From Salinisphaera orenii subsp. halophila YIM 95161 (GTDB lineage: Bacteria > Pseudomonadota > Gammaproteobacteria > Nevskiales > Salinisphaeraceae): DNA of 64,000 nucleotides. The notes beneath the pieces are model-generated. The model was not told where the DNA came from and made no database searches. It saw only the letters and a list, made by a program, of their open reading frames with translations. The position numbers were made by a program, and so were the translations under genes. Shown here one piece after another: positions 49,654-58,290 of the stretch; position 1 is the stretch's first letter, and the number at the start of each line of letters is the position of its first letter. The stretch lies in contig NZ_AYKF01000001.1 of NCBI RefSeq assembly GCF_003732545.1, positions 124,001 to 188,000 of the forward strand, given 5' to 3'.

Positions 49654-50004
49654 ATGAGCGAAACCCCACCGACTCCCGAACGCCTGGCCGCCCGACTGGA
49701 CGAACTCGAGGCGGAGACACGGCGCTATCTCGACGACAGCGCCAACGCGGACGACGCCGTGGAGCTCGACCAGACGCGCCAGGGCCGGCTGTCGCGGATG
49801 GACGCCATGCAGGCCCAGGCCATGAGCCGGGCCGCGCGCAATCGTGCCCAGCAGACGCTGCAGCGCATCGCCGCCACGCGCCGGCGTCTGGACAGTCCGG
49901 ACTTCGGCCTCTGCATCGACTGCGACGAACCCATCGGCAACGCGCGCCTGTGGCACGACCCCACCACACTGCGTTGTCTGGACTGCGCGGCGGCGCGCGA
50001 ATAG
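49654..50004 (+). CDS. TraR/DksA-family zinc-finger protein
   Basis: This 116-residue protein has a helical N-terminal half (LAARLDELEAETRRYLDDS) and a C-terminal four-cysteine zinc site (CIDCDEPIGNARL and LRCLDC). It is shorter than DksA (about 150) and has LDQTRQGRLSRMDAMQ in place of the DksA tip with two Asp residues. It may therefore act on RNA polymerase in a different way or on another target. It is divergent from the histidine phosphatase gene and ends 18 bases from the convergent LysR gene. Confidence 0.88.
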   Translation: MSETPPTPERLAARLDELEAETRRYLDDSANADDAVELDQTRQGRLSRMDAMQAQAMSRAARNRAQQTLQRIAATRRRLDSPDFGLCIDCDEPIGNARLWHDPTTLRCLDCAAARE

Positions 50005-50022
50005 GCACGGGCCGAGCCCGGT

Positions 50023-50994
50023 TCAGGCGCCCGAAAAGGCCGCCAGCAGCTCGTCGCGGAAGACCACCTCGGCCGGTCGCAGCGGCCGTTCGCTGTTCCA
50101 GAGCAGATGGATGTCGACATCCGCCAGGCCTTCGGCCGGCGGCAGCCTGCGCAGGTCGCCGACCTCCACCTCGCGCCGGAACGCGTCCTCCGGCAGAAAA
50201 CCGATGCCGTAGCCGCAGCGGATCAGCCGACAGACCTCCTCCAGATTCGACGACGAGGCCGCCAGCCGGCCCTGAAAACCGTGGTTCTCGCGAAACAGGG
50301 TCAGCGGCGAGAGCGTGTCGCCGAGCTGATCGCCGGTGAAGGTCACCAGATCCTCGTGCAGCAGAGTCTCGACATCGACCTGCGCCTGCGAGTAGAGCGG
50401 GTGCGGCCGGCCGCAGAACAGCGCATAGCGCTGGGGGATGATCAGCCGCCGCTCGATCAGCCGCGTGGGCACGCGGCACAGACCGATGCCGAACGAGGCG
50501 GTGTTCTGGCGCAGCGCCACCAGCAGATCGTGCCCGCGCATGACCTCGATCTCCAGCTCGACGCGCGGGTGCCGACGGTGGAACTCGGCGAGAAACCGAT
50601 CGTAGCGCGCGGAATGCACGCGGCTGACGCTGAGCAGCTTGATCCGGCCGACGATCTGCTCGGCCGCGCCGCCGGCCGGCATCTCCAGGCTGGAGACGTC
50701 GGCGAACACGCCGCCGGCGATCCGATAGACCTCCTCGCCGGCCGCGGTCAGCGAGATGCGCGGGCCGCGGCGCCGGATCAGCGTGTAGCCGAGCTGGCCC
50801 TGCAGCCGCTTGATGGCCTGGCTGACCGCCGGCTGGGTGACGAACAGCCGCTCGGCGGCCCGGCTGATATTGAGCTCCTGCGCGACGACGACATAGGTGC
50901 GAATCAGATTCCAGTCCAACCGCGCGGCCAGAGTCCGCCGGCCGTGCCCGGGTCCGGGGCCGGAACCGTCAGCGTCGTGCCGCCGGTCGCTCAT
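50023..50994 (-). CDS. LysR-family regulator
   Basis: This 323-residue protein has an N-terminal helix-turn-helix (LDWNLIRTYVVVAQELNISRAA and FVTQPAVSQAIKRLQGQLGYTL). A LysR effector domain runs from about 115. About 25 charged and Gly-rich residues precede the helix-turn-helix, longer than usual, so the true start may be further in. It is divergent from the amidohydrolase/symporter operon and a 7-bp inverted repeat lies between. It probably controls that operon. The effector is unknown. Confidence 0.9.
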   Translation of the reverse strand: MSDRRHDADGSGPGPGHGRRTLAARLDWNLIRTYVVVAQELNISRAAERLFVTQPAVSQAIKRLQGQLGYTLIRRRGPRISLTAAGEEVYRIAGGVFADVSSLEMPAGGAAEQIVGRIKLLSVSRVHSARYDRFLAEFHRRHPRVELEIEVMRGHDLLVALRQNTASFGIGLCRVPTRLIERRLIIPQRYALFCGRPHPLYSQAQVDVETLLHEDLVTFTGDQLGDTLSPLTLFRENHGFQGRLAASSSNLEEVCRLIRCGYGIGFLPEDAFRREVEVGDLRRLPPAEGLADVDIHLLWNSERPLRPAEVVFRDELLAAFSGA

Positions 50995-51018
50995 GCGGCG
51001 TCACGCTGCGGGCAAACC

Positions 51019-51042
51019 ATGATTATTACCCCCGCTAATCAT
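51019..51042. promoter_or_regulatory. LysR-type operator between the divergent genes
   Basis: ATGATTA (51019-51025) and TAATCAT (51036-51042) form a perfect 7-bp inverted repeat ten bases apart, in an AT-rich patch within GC-rich DNA. A second small palindrome, TAATATTA, lies at 51048-51055, and a TTGACT -35-like element starts at 51062. This layout fits a recognition and activation site for the LysR protein. Confidence 0.6.
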
Positions 51043-51185
51043 CAAGATAATATTACATGCTTTGACTGATCCTGCCTGCCTGTCGCTAGATTGAGACAGG
51101 GGAACGGGATCGCAGCGGGCCGAACGCCCGGCGGCCGTCCCGAGACAGCGATTCGCGCGATGTCCGCGCCGCACCGGGAGTCCAG

Positions 51186-52406
51186 ATGCTCGCAACCAAC
51201 GGCCCACGTCTGTGGGACAGCCTGATGGCCATGGCCGAGATCGGCGCCACCGCCAACGGCGGCAGCAGCCGGCTGGCGCTGACCGAAGCGGACGCCGCCG
51301 GGCGCGCGCTGTTCGCGCAGTGGGCCGAGGCGGCCGGGCTGGCCGTCCACCACGACGCCGTCGGCAACCAGTTCGCCCGCCGCGCGGGGGCCGAGGCCGT
51401 GCCGCCGGTGGTCCTCGGCAGCCACCTCGACACCCAGCCGCGGGGCGGGCGCTTCGACGGCGTGCTCGGCGTGCTGGCCGCGCTCGAGGCCGTGCGCACC
51501 CTCAACGAACACGACATCACCACCCGCGCGCCGCTGGAGATCGCCAACTGGACCAACGAGGAGGGCGCGCGCTTCACGCCGGCGATGCTCGGTTCGTCCG
51601 CGTTCACCGGCGCGATGCCGCTGGCCGAGGCGCTGGCGCGCGCCGACGCCGAGGGCGTCACCCTGGGCGACAGCCTGGCCACCGTCGGCGCGGCCGGCGA
51701 CACGCCGCTGGCACGCGACTTCGACGCCTTCTTCGAAATCCATATCGAGCAGGGCCCCGTGCTCGAGGCCAACGGCGTCGAGATCGGCGTGGTCACCGGC
51801 GGCCAGGCCATCCGCTGGCTGGACGTGCGGGTCACCGGGCGCGCCGGCCATGCCGGCACCACGCCCATGCCGGCGCGCCGCGACGCGCTGTTCGCCGCGG
51901 CCGAACTCGCGCAGACGATCGAGCGCCGCGTGGCCGAGACCGACGGTCTGCTGGCCACCGTGGGCGAGTGCCACGTCGAGCACGGCTCGCGCAACACCAT
52001 CGCCGCCGACCTGCGCTTCACCCTCGACCTGCGCCATCCCGACGACGCCGTGGTGGACGCCGCCATCGACGATCTGCGCGCGCGGTTCGCGGCCGTCGCC
52101 GAGCGCCGCGGCGTGGACTGTGCCGTCGAGCCGCACTGGCGCAGCCCCGCCCTGCCCTTCGACGAGACCTGCGTGGGCCACGTGCGCGAGGCCGCGCGGG
52201 CGCTTGACTGCCGCTGGCAGGACATGATCAGCGGCGCCGGCCACGACGCCTTCCACCTGGCGCGCCACTGCCCCACGGCGATGATCTTCATCCCCTGTGC
52301 GGGCGGACTGAGCCACCACGAGGCCGAATCCATCGAGGCCGAGCACGCCCGTATCGGCGCGGACGTGCTGGTCAACGCCGCGCTCGCTCGCGCCGGCCGC
52401 GCCTGA
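51186..52406 (+). CDS. M20-family amidohydrolase (hydantoinase/carbamoylase type)
   Basis: This 406-residue dinuclear-metal hydrolase shows VVLGSHLDTQPRGGRFDGVLG, IANWTNEEGARFTPAMLGS with the catalytic and bridging Glu, FFEIHIEQGPVLE, the lid block GRAGHAGTTPMPARRDAL and late metal-ligand His in MISGAGHDAFHLA. These are the marks of N-carbamoyl-L-amino acid hydrolases, beta-ureidopropionases and allantoate amidohydrolases. The exact substrate is not settled by sequence. It heads an operon with a small membrane protein and a sodium symporter, so the amide or ureide is likely imported by that transporter. Confidence 0.88.
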   Translation: MLATNGPRLWDSLMAMAEIGATANGGSSRLALTEADAAGRALFAQWAEAAGLAVHHDAVGNQFARRAGAEAVPPVVLGSHLDTQPRGGRFDGVLGVLAALEAVRTLNEHDITTRAPLEIANWTNEEGARFTPAMLGSSAFTGAMPLAEALARADAEGVTLGDSLATVGAAGDTPLARDFDAFFEIHIEQGPVLEANGVEIGVVTGGQAIRWLDVRVTGRAGHAGTTPMPARRDALFAAAELAQTIERRVAETDGLLATVGECHVEHGSRNTIAADLRFTLDLRHPDDAVVDAAIDDLRARFAAVAERRGVDCAVEPHWRSPALPFDETCVGHVREAARALDCRWQDMISGAGHDAFHLARHCPTAMIFIPCAGGLSHHEAESIEAEHARIGADVLVNAALARAGRA

Positions 52407-52458
52407 TGCGCGCCGCACGCTCCGCATCCATCCCGATTCACGCAAGAGGCCCCGCGCC

Positions 52459-52608
52459 ATGGACTTCAACCCCTACGTACTGATGCTGTTCGGCAACGCC
52501 CTGTTGACGACGGTCATCTCCAGCGTCGTCGTCGCCGTCATCCTGCTGCGCGAGTACCGGCCCACGATCCGGCGACTCAAGCAGACGAACACCGCCGACC
52601 GTCGCTGA
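52459..52608 (+). CDS. 49-residue single-helix membrane protein
   Basis: The reading frame starts at an ATG after an AAGAGG-like ribosome site (spacing somewhat long) and ends with TGA nine bases before the symporter ATG. It encodes MDFNPYVLMLFGNALL, then a hydrophobic segment of about 20 residues (about 8-30) and a basic tail EYRPTIRRLKQ. One membrane helix with the positive tail inside is predicted. Its place between two operon genes, with correct spacing, argues that it is real. It may be a subunit of the symporter. I do not recognise a named family. Confidence 0.7.
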   Translation: MDFNPYVLMLFGNALLTTVISSVVVAVILLREYRPTIRRLKQTNTADRR

Positions 52609-52617
52609 GGCCCGGTC

Positions 52618-54216
52618 ATGGATATCACCCTCTGGATCTTCGTCATCGTGCTGGCGGCCTACGTGATCGTCGCCGCGGGGCTGACCCGATTCATCCGCAA
52701 CAGCGCGGACTTCTACGTCATGGGCGAGCGCGGCTCGACCGTGCTCATCACCGGCACCCTGGCGGCGACATTTCTGAGCGCGGTCACGCTGATGGGCATC
52801 GCCGGCATCTCCTACAGCGAGGGGCCGCTGGTGATCGGCGCGCTCGGCTCCTTCGGCGCCTGGCTGGGCACGCTCGTCGCCGTGGTCTGGATCGGCCGCA
52901 AGATGAAGGCCATGGAATGCCGAACGATGATGGATTTCTTCGATCGGCGCTTCAAAAACAAATGGGTCAGCGTGGTCGCGCTGCTCCTGATGGTCATCGG
53001 CCTGCTCGGCTACGGCATCATCCAGCTCATCGGCGCCGGGCTGGTGCTGGCCGAGATCATCGACGTGCCGTTTCCGGTCATCATCGTCGCCTTCACCGCC
53101 GCGCTGATGGTCTTCTGCAGCCTGTCGGGCATGTACGGCGTGGTCTACACCGACACCATGATGTTCTTCACGCTGCTGGCGATCGCCTTCGTCATCTCGC
53201 CGATGCTCATCGATCAGGCCGGCCTCGAGAACCTGCGCGGCCTGGGCGAGCGCCTGCCCGGCTACTGGACGCTGGCCGGCGCCGATGACCGCAGCCTGGG
53301 CTGGTCGATCTCCCAGTTCCTGGTGTGGATCCTGTTCTTTGCCTGCACGCCGGCGCTGGTCTCGCGCGTGTTCCCGGCGAAGAACGACTTCGTCATCCTC
53401 AAGGTGGCCATCGTCGGCGTGTTCTTCGCCCCGGCCATGCAGCTGATGGTCTATCTCGCGGCCGGCGCGATGCAGGTTATCCAGCCCGGGATCGAGCCGG
53501 CCGATCGCGCCATGATCGTCGGCTTCATGGACCATACCAACCCGGTGCTCGCCGGCGTGGGCCTGGCGGGCCTGATGGCCTCGATCATGTCCACGGCCTC
53601 CACGCTGTTCGTGCTCACCGGCTTCGCGCTGGCACGCGATCTCTACGAAAAGCTCTTCGAGAAACGGCTCAGCGAAAAGCGCAGCGTGCTCGCCGGGCGC
53701 ATCTCCCAGATCGTGGTTTCGCTGATCGTCTGCGTGATCGCCATCGCCCGGCCCGCCGGCATCTACTGGATATCGATCTACGCCGGCTCCATCTTCGCCG
53801 TGGCCTGGCTGCCGACGATCGTCGCGGCCATGACATGGCGCCGCGCCAACGCCACCGCGGCGCTGGCCTGCATGCTCGTCGGCTCGATCAGCTTCATCGT
53901 CTTCGGTGAACTGGAGCGCCACGACGTCATCAGCTACCCCGCGGGCATCGACAACCTGATGATCGCCTTCGTGCTCGGCACCGCCACGCTCGTCGCCCTG
54001 TGCTACGCCTGTCGGCCGAGCAGCTACGAGCTGGCCCGCTACGAGGAGATGAAGGGCCAGCGCATGGCCGAGATCACCATCGGCCGCTTCCTCGACAGCG
54101 ACGCCAGCGGCGCCACACTCATCCGCGAATACCGCCGTGTCTGGTGGGTCATGGCCGCGATGCTCGTCGTCGCCTTCGGCCTCTGGGGCTTCTTCTTCGT
54201 GCGGCTGGGGCTCTGA
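52618..54216 (+). CDS. Sodium:solute symporter (SSS family)
   Basis: This 532-residue inner-membrane protein has about 13 hydrophobic helices. It carries the SSS opening pattern SADFYVMGERGSTVLITGTLAATFLSAVTLMG and the conserved core LAGVGLAGLMASIMSTASTLFVL with the Ser/Thr of the sodium site. The C-terminal cytoplasmic segment ends with another helix. The substrate is unknown, but the upstream amidohydrolase suggests a ureide, hydantoin or carbamoyl compound. It is the last gene of the operon. Confidence 0.93.
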   Translation: MDITLWIFVIVLAAYVIVAAGLTRFIRNSADFYVMGERGSTVLITGTLAATFLSAVTLMGIAGISYSEGPLVIGALGSFGAWLGTLVAVVWIGRKMKAMECRTMMDFFDRRFKNKWVSVVALLLMVIGLLGYGIIQLIGAGLVLAEIIDVPFPVIIVAFTAALMVFCSLSGMYGVVYTDTMMFFTLLAIAFVISPMLIDQAGLENLRGLGERLPGYWTLAGADDRSLGWSISQFLVWILFFACTPALVSRVFPAKNDFVILKVAIVGVFFAPAMQLMVYLAAGAMQVIQPGIEPADRAMIVGFMDHTNPVLAGVGLAGLMASIMSTASTLFVLTGFALARDLYEKLFEKRLSEKRSVLAGRISQIVVSLIVCVIAIARPAGIYWISIYAGSIFAVAWLPTIVAAMTWRRANATAALACMLVGSISFIVFGELERHDVISYPAGIDNLMIAFVLGTATLVALCYACRPSSYELARYEEMKGQRMAEITIGRFLDSDASGATLIREYRRVWWVMAAMLVVAFGLWGFFFVRLGL

Positions 54217-54371
54217 TCGCAGCGCGCCCGGGCAAGGCCGGGCGCGTTTTCCCGCCGTGGCGCCGAGCGGCGAAACCGGTCGGCGCACTTCAGCCGCCCT
54301 CGCCGCCATCCGTCACGCCGGCACCCGCCTTTGCGGTTAGCATGATGGCGAGACCCCACAACGCCACGCCC

Positions 54372-55031
54372 ATGCTTGCCAAGCTCACCGACGTCGAGGC
54401 GCGCCTCATCGGCAGCCTGATGGAGAAATCCGTCACCACGCCCGACCAGATGCCGCTCACGCTCAACGCACTGACCAACGCCTGCAACCAGAAATCGGCC
54501 CGCGAGCCGGTCATGGCGCTCAAACCCGCCGAAGTACAGCGCACCGCACGCGGACTGCGCGACCGCAGCCTCATCCACATCGAGGAGAACTTCCGCACCG
54601 GCGTGGAGAAGTACAAGCAGCGCCTGTGCAATACCACCTACAACGACCTGCAGCTCAAGCCGGCCCAGTACGCCGTGCTCACCCTGCTGCTCCTGCGCGG
54701 CCCGCAGACCCCCGGCGAACTGCGCGCCCGCAGCGGCCGCCTGCACACCTTCGAGGACAACGCCGCCGTCACAGACGCCGTGGCCGAGCTGATCGGCGAC
54801 GACGACAGCGCCCTGCTCGTGCAGCTGCCCCGCACGCCGGGGCGCAAGGAAGCGGAGCTGATGCACCAGCTGTGCGGGCCGGTCGACGTCGCCGCGCATG
54901 CCGACAAGGCGGCGGTTAGTCGGGGGGATGGGGAGTCTGCCCGGCAGCGTATTGCGAAGCTGGAAGCTCGGGTCAGCGAGCTGGAATCGGAGAATGCCGA
55001 ACTTCGGCGACGGCTGGACGAAACGGGCTGA
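54372..55031 (+). CDS. yceH: YceH/DUF480 winged-helix protein
   Basis: This 219-residue protein has the DUF480 pattern LTDVEARLIGSLMEKSVTTPDQMPLTLNAL, NQKSAREPV and LRGPQTPGELRAR. The family folds as two winged helices. The C-terminal 35 residues form a coiled coil (RIAKLEARVSELESENAELRRRL). Cellular function is not established. The ATG at 54372 fits the family start; a TAGCAT -10-like hexamer lies at 54338. It is the last gene with the typical high-GC composition before the island. Confidence 0.92.
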   Translation: MLAKLTDVEARLIGSLMEKSVTTPDQMPLTLNALTNACNQKSAREPVMALKPAEVQRTARGLRDRSLIHIEENFRTGVEKYKQRLCNTTYNDLQLKPAQYAVLTLLLLRGPQTPGELRARSGRLHTFEDNAAVTDAVAELIGDDDSALLVQLPRTPGRKEAELMHQLCGPVDVAAHADKAAVSRGDGESARQRIAKLEARVSELESENAELRRRLDETG

Positions 55032-55308
55032 TTTCGTACGCTCCGCGAGCGTTCTTCACTAAATCATGAACTTGAGCCCGAGCTCTTGCGACTGGCGAAG
55101 GCCCATAATTGTTTATATCTACTTCTTTGCCACTGCGCTGCGCATCGCAGTTAGGCAAGAATGCGAGGCCAGGTGGCGTGGCCCATCAGTGGCGCCACTC
55201 GGGCCGCATTGCGAATTCTAATGCCGGATCGCGCTAGTCTTTCTTTCGAAGTAGCTTTGTCTATCCGTTTCTCATATGATCCTAGCAGGGGTCACAGGGA
55301 GTCCGGGT
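55032..55308. other. AT-richer intergenic region at the left edge of the island
   Basis: Base composition falls clearly after yceH. The gap contains a perfect 12-base palindrome AGTGGCGCCACT (55188-55199). It also contains a -10-like TATGAT (55275-55280), about 29 bases before the first island gene, without a good -35. No coding frame, tRNA or integrase remnant was recognised. Confidence 0.4.
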
Positions 55309-56046
55309 ATGACACGCTGGAAGATTTCCCGTCCACGTATTCTCGCGCTACTCGTATCCATTACGCTAGCGAACGCTGCCTACAGCGCGGAGGCGGAACT
55401 TAAAGCCAACCCGTTCTGGGAATCCATTCAGCCCGATGTCAATGTCAGCGGCTTCGTGGTTGTCGGACTGACGACAGGCAGTCTTCTTTCAGGCAGCGAC
55501 ATCCTTGGCATACAGCTCAGACCGCCCGGCTCGATGAACAGTGAGGAAGTGTGTCTTACGGTTCAATCGCGAGACGGCGTTTATATATCTCGGAATACCT
55601 ATATTCTACCGCCGAGCATCGATAACGAACCCGTCAACCTCCCTTATAGCGAATCGACCGCACTCGATCTACTGAAAGAATACGAGAAAGAGCATCTGGC
55701 GATATCGGTTCTATCCGGGAACTGCCAGGATCCGGGTGACGTTTATCTTCCACCTTACGGCCCGGGGAACGACATTTCCACGGGCATCAACCTGATGATC
55801 AACGGCTTCGGCGCCACCGACGTATTCTATTCGGCGCCGACAATAGACAAGACCGGAACCTGCCAGGCACTCCACGATGGCCGCACGACAATATTCGACT
55901 TCTGGTGCCATATCGACCTGCCCGCGCCTCTCGACAACGACTTGCAGATCCGAATTGACCGCGAACGGTATGGCCGCCCCCTGCCTCCAGCCACGCTCTC
56001 TGTAGCGACCAGTTCGTCTAACTTGCGCGCTGAAAGCGACGAATAA
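55309..56046 (+). CDS. Secreted protein of unknown function, island gene 1
   Basis: This 245-residue protein has a signal peptide (MTRWKISRPRILALLVSITL, cleaved near AYSAEA). The mature part is likely rich in beta structure, with four cysteines (VCLTV, GNCQD, GTCQA, FWCHI) that could form two disulfides. The ATG at 55309 has an AGGGAG ribosome site. It precedes the membrane protein gene by 25 bases and shares the lower-GC composition of the island. I recognise no family. A subunit or ligand of the membrane protein and protease encoded next is possible. Confidence 0.75.
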   Translation: MTRWKISRPRILALLVSITLANAAYSAEAELKANPFWESIQPDVNVSGFVVVGLTTGSLLSGSDILGIQLRPPGSMNSEEVCLTVQSRDGVYISRNTYILPPSIDNEPVNLPYSESTALDLLKEYEKEHLAISVLSGNCQDPGDVYLPPYGPGNDISTGINLMINGFGATDVFYSAPTIDKTGTCQALHDGRTTIFDFWCHIDLPAPLDNDLQIRIDRERYGRPLPPATLSVATSSSNLRAESDE

Positions 56047-56071
56047 TCCGGCGCTCAGCTCACAACATCAC

Positions 56072-57181
56072 ATGCGAGCCAAAACGCCACTTCGAGCCCG
56101 CTTGGCTGAGCGTTGCGACCTGTTCAAACGCAGAACGGACGGCCCGATTGATGCAAGCGACAATGTATGGCTTTATTTTACCGCTTTCGGTCTGAGATTA
56201 GCGCAGTGGTCAAGCCTTTTTTATATCCTTTTCGCGGCTTATTCCACATTCCAGGATGGTACCTGGCCTTTTTCTCTCCGCGCAGAAACGCGTCTCGTAA
56301 GCGTCGAACTTGACGGAAACAAGCCGACTCGGTGGGACATCTCGGACGCGGTTCTCTGTACGGGGCAGGAATTAGAACAAGCATCGAACGTTTACCAAAG
56401 CCTCGACGACCCGCGATCGCGGGCTGATTGGTGCGGCTCATCACGCCCGCATGCCTACCAACCAATAAAAACTCCCGACGTTTCGCCGCAACTCTCACTG
56501 GAATTCAATGATGCCGGGCATTTTGGTGGAAGCACTTACCTGGCGCAGTTCGCCAGCCTGCGCGACGGACGCGTGATCACGCGTGTCAGCCCCAATTCAT
56601 CCACTGAAAATGAAGGCTTGGAAATCATGGGTTCAGGCCATCTGCAAGCCCGGCTGCCCGGAACCATCACGCTGGTGTGGCGCTCACGAAATCCCGAGAC
56701 GTCTCTCGTCTTTCCATTCAGAGGCGCGTTGAGTATTGGGCAGGACGTAACGACGACGCGCCATGCGCTACTGGAAGAAGGACAGATCGATGTGTACAGC
56801 GCATCGAACGAAGAAGCCAGCGGTCGCAGCCTGGTAGATTCCATAAACCTGCTACCAGGGGACAAAGTCGAGGTATCGGGCGACGATGGAAGCGCTCCAG
56901 CGAGCGGGTTCATTCGGCTTACACACGAAGCCATGACTACGCAGTGGCCACAAATTTCGGTCATCGCCTTTGGCCTCTCGAATCATGTAAGTATCGAACG
57001 CTTCGGCGAAGCAGGAATCGTCTTTCAACCCACTTTCTGGGCACGCCTGACGCACAACAACTGGCTCGTCATATTCACGCTAGTGCTTTTTGGCGGCCTC
57101 TCGATCCTGGCAACGCTCGCCGAAGCGACCCGGCTCATTCGACGTCCCCAGCCGCGCCAGCCGAAAGATCCTCCTCAATGA
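56072..57181 (+). CDS. Bitopic membrane protein with a large periplasmic domain, island gene 2
   Basis: This 369-residue protein has a charged cytoplasmic N-terminus, TM1 at about 33-57, a periplasmic domain of about 270 residues and TM2 at about 331-352 with a basic tail RRPQPRQPKDPPQ. The periplasmic part is mainly polar with beta-strand-like stretches and one conserved-looking WRSRNPETS. No enzyme motif was recognised. Its stop overlaps the start of the protease-like gene by four bases (ATGA), so the two products are made together and probably interact. Confidence 0.75.
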   Translation: MRAKTPLRARLAERCDLFKRRTDGPIDASDNVWLYFTAFGLRLAQWSSLFYILFAAYSTFQDGTWPFSLRAETRLVSVELDGNKPTRWDISDAVLCTGQELEQASNVYQSLDDPRSRADWCGSSRPHAYQPIKTPDVSPQLSLEFNDAGHFGGSTYLAQFASLRDGRVITRVSPNSSTENEGLEIMGSGHLQARLPGTITLVWRSRNPETSLVFPFRGALSIGQDVTTTRHALLEEGQIDVYSASNEEASGRSLVDSINLLPGDKVEVSGDDGSAPASGFIRLTHEAMTTQWPQISVIAFGLSNHVSIERFGEAGIVFQPTFWARLTHNNWLVIFTLVLFGGLSILATLAEATRLIRRPQPRQPKDPPQ

Positions 57182-58290
57182 GCATCATCCCCCGCGCCCG
57201 GCACGCCGCCTTCGCCGTTTTCCTGATCCTCTGGTGCGCTTTATCGTATGCCGCATCGGATCAAGCGGTCGTTCGAAAGCTCGGAGATATTCCGCTCGAA
57301 ATCGGGCAGGCGTTCGTCGCCCACTACGGGGATCGTTGCATTGCCCTTCTACCTTCGCACGTCGTGGCCGAGGCCGATGCGCCATCGCTCCGATACGTCG
57401 GCACTGAGCAGTCGAACCTGGGAAATCTCGTCGACGTGATAGCGCTCGGCGACGATCTTAGCCTGGGCACCATCGTTGGAGGCATCAGCCGTGATTGCGG
57501 ACATCACCTCGGTTCATTCAGCCGTGCGGTCGATGCCCGTTTGTCGGAGAGCACCCAGGGTGCACTACGTTTCGTCAACGGGGACGGCTCACTGGGTTTT
57601 GAGCCCGTGGTCTGGCTCGACGATGACCGCAGAGAGTTCATCCGCGTGCGCCCGGCCTCAACCCAAGGCGTACTGCGCAAGGGCATGAGCGGCAGTCTGC
57701 TGATGGCCGCCGACAATACGCCGATCGGCATGCTTCTCTCCGTAAGCACGAACTCCGGGGTCGGCACCGTCATGCGGATGGATCGCATGCTCGAGCGGGC
57801 CGAGGCGACACTGGCTGACAGGCGCACAAAGGCATCCAGCGTAGAGGACGAAACAGCAACGCGAATCGGTGCCGAAGGCGCGAAGCGGCTTCTGACACTT
57901 TCCGCCTGGTCTGCGCCGGCAGCGTCGTCCGAACATCGAGCCGAAAATCTACTGGCGACCGAATCAACTCCCGAGCCGTGGCTGACGGCCAGTTTGCACG
58001 GCCCCGTGACCCTGGATTTTCGGGTAGAACCCGGCACGGTGATTCACGGCCTTTCAATCGACGCGACGTCCATCGACCAGGCGCTACGGCCACGCGCGGC
58101 GGAACTGATACTCGCCGGCGACGACGAATTCCATAACGCCCGCAGTGTCTGGGGCGGCAACCTGGCTTTTTCTCCCGACGACGAGGTCGAACTTCGCTTC
58201 GCGCCGACTCGGCCGCGCGTCGTGCGTTTAGTGCTCTATCCCAAGACGCAAGAAGGCATATCGCTGAAAAGCATAAAAACCCTTCACTAA
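57178..58290 (+). CDS. Periplasmic trypsin-fold protease-like protein, island gene 3
   Basis: This 370-residue protein has a signal peptide (about 1-26). The first 210 residues resemble a chymotrypsin-fold protease. His61 lies in CIALLPSHVV, Asp92 or Asp93 in GDDLSLG, and Ser171 in KGMSGSLLM, spaced and ordered like a His-Asp-Ser triad. A late strand, PIGMLLSV, follows. Cys54 and Cys107 could pair. The last 120 residues (LDFRVEPGTVIHGLSIDAT onward) look like a beta-sandwich of the discoidin/carbohydrate-binding type. The protease call is pattern-based and needs structure comparison. It overlaps gene 2 and meets gene 4 tail to tail. Confidence 0.6.
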   Translation: MSIIPRARHAAFAVFLILWCALSYAASDQAVVRKLGDIPLEIGQAFVAHYGDRCIALLPSHVVAEADAPSLRYVGTEQSNLGNLVDVIALGDDLSLGTIVGGISRDCGHHLGSFSRAVDARLSESTQGALRFVNGDGSLGFEPVVWLDDDRREFIRVRPASTQGVLRKGMSGSLLMAADNTPIGMLLSVSTNSGVGTVMRMDRMLERAEATLADRRTKASSVEDETATRIGAEGAKRLLTLSAWSAPAASSEHRAENLLATESTPEPWLTASLHGPVTLDFRVEPGTVIHGLSIDATSIDQALRPRAAELILAGDDEFHNARSVWGGNLAFSPDDEVELRFAPTRPRVVRLVLYPKTQEGISLKSIKTLH

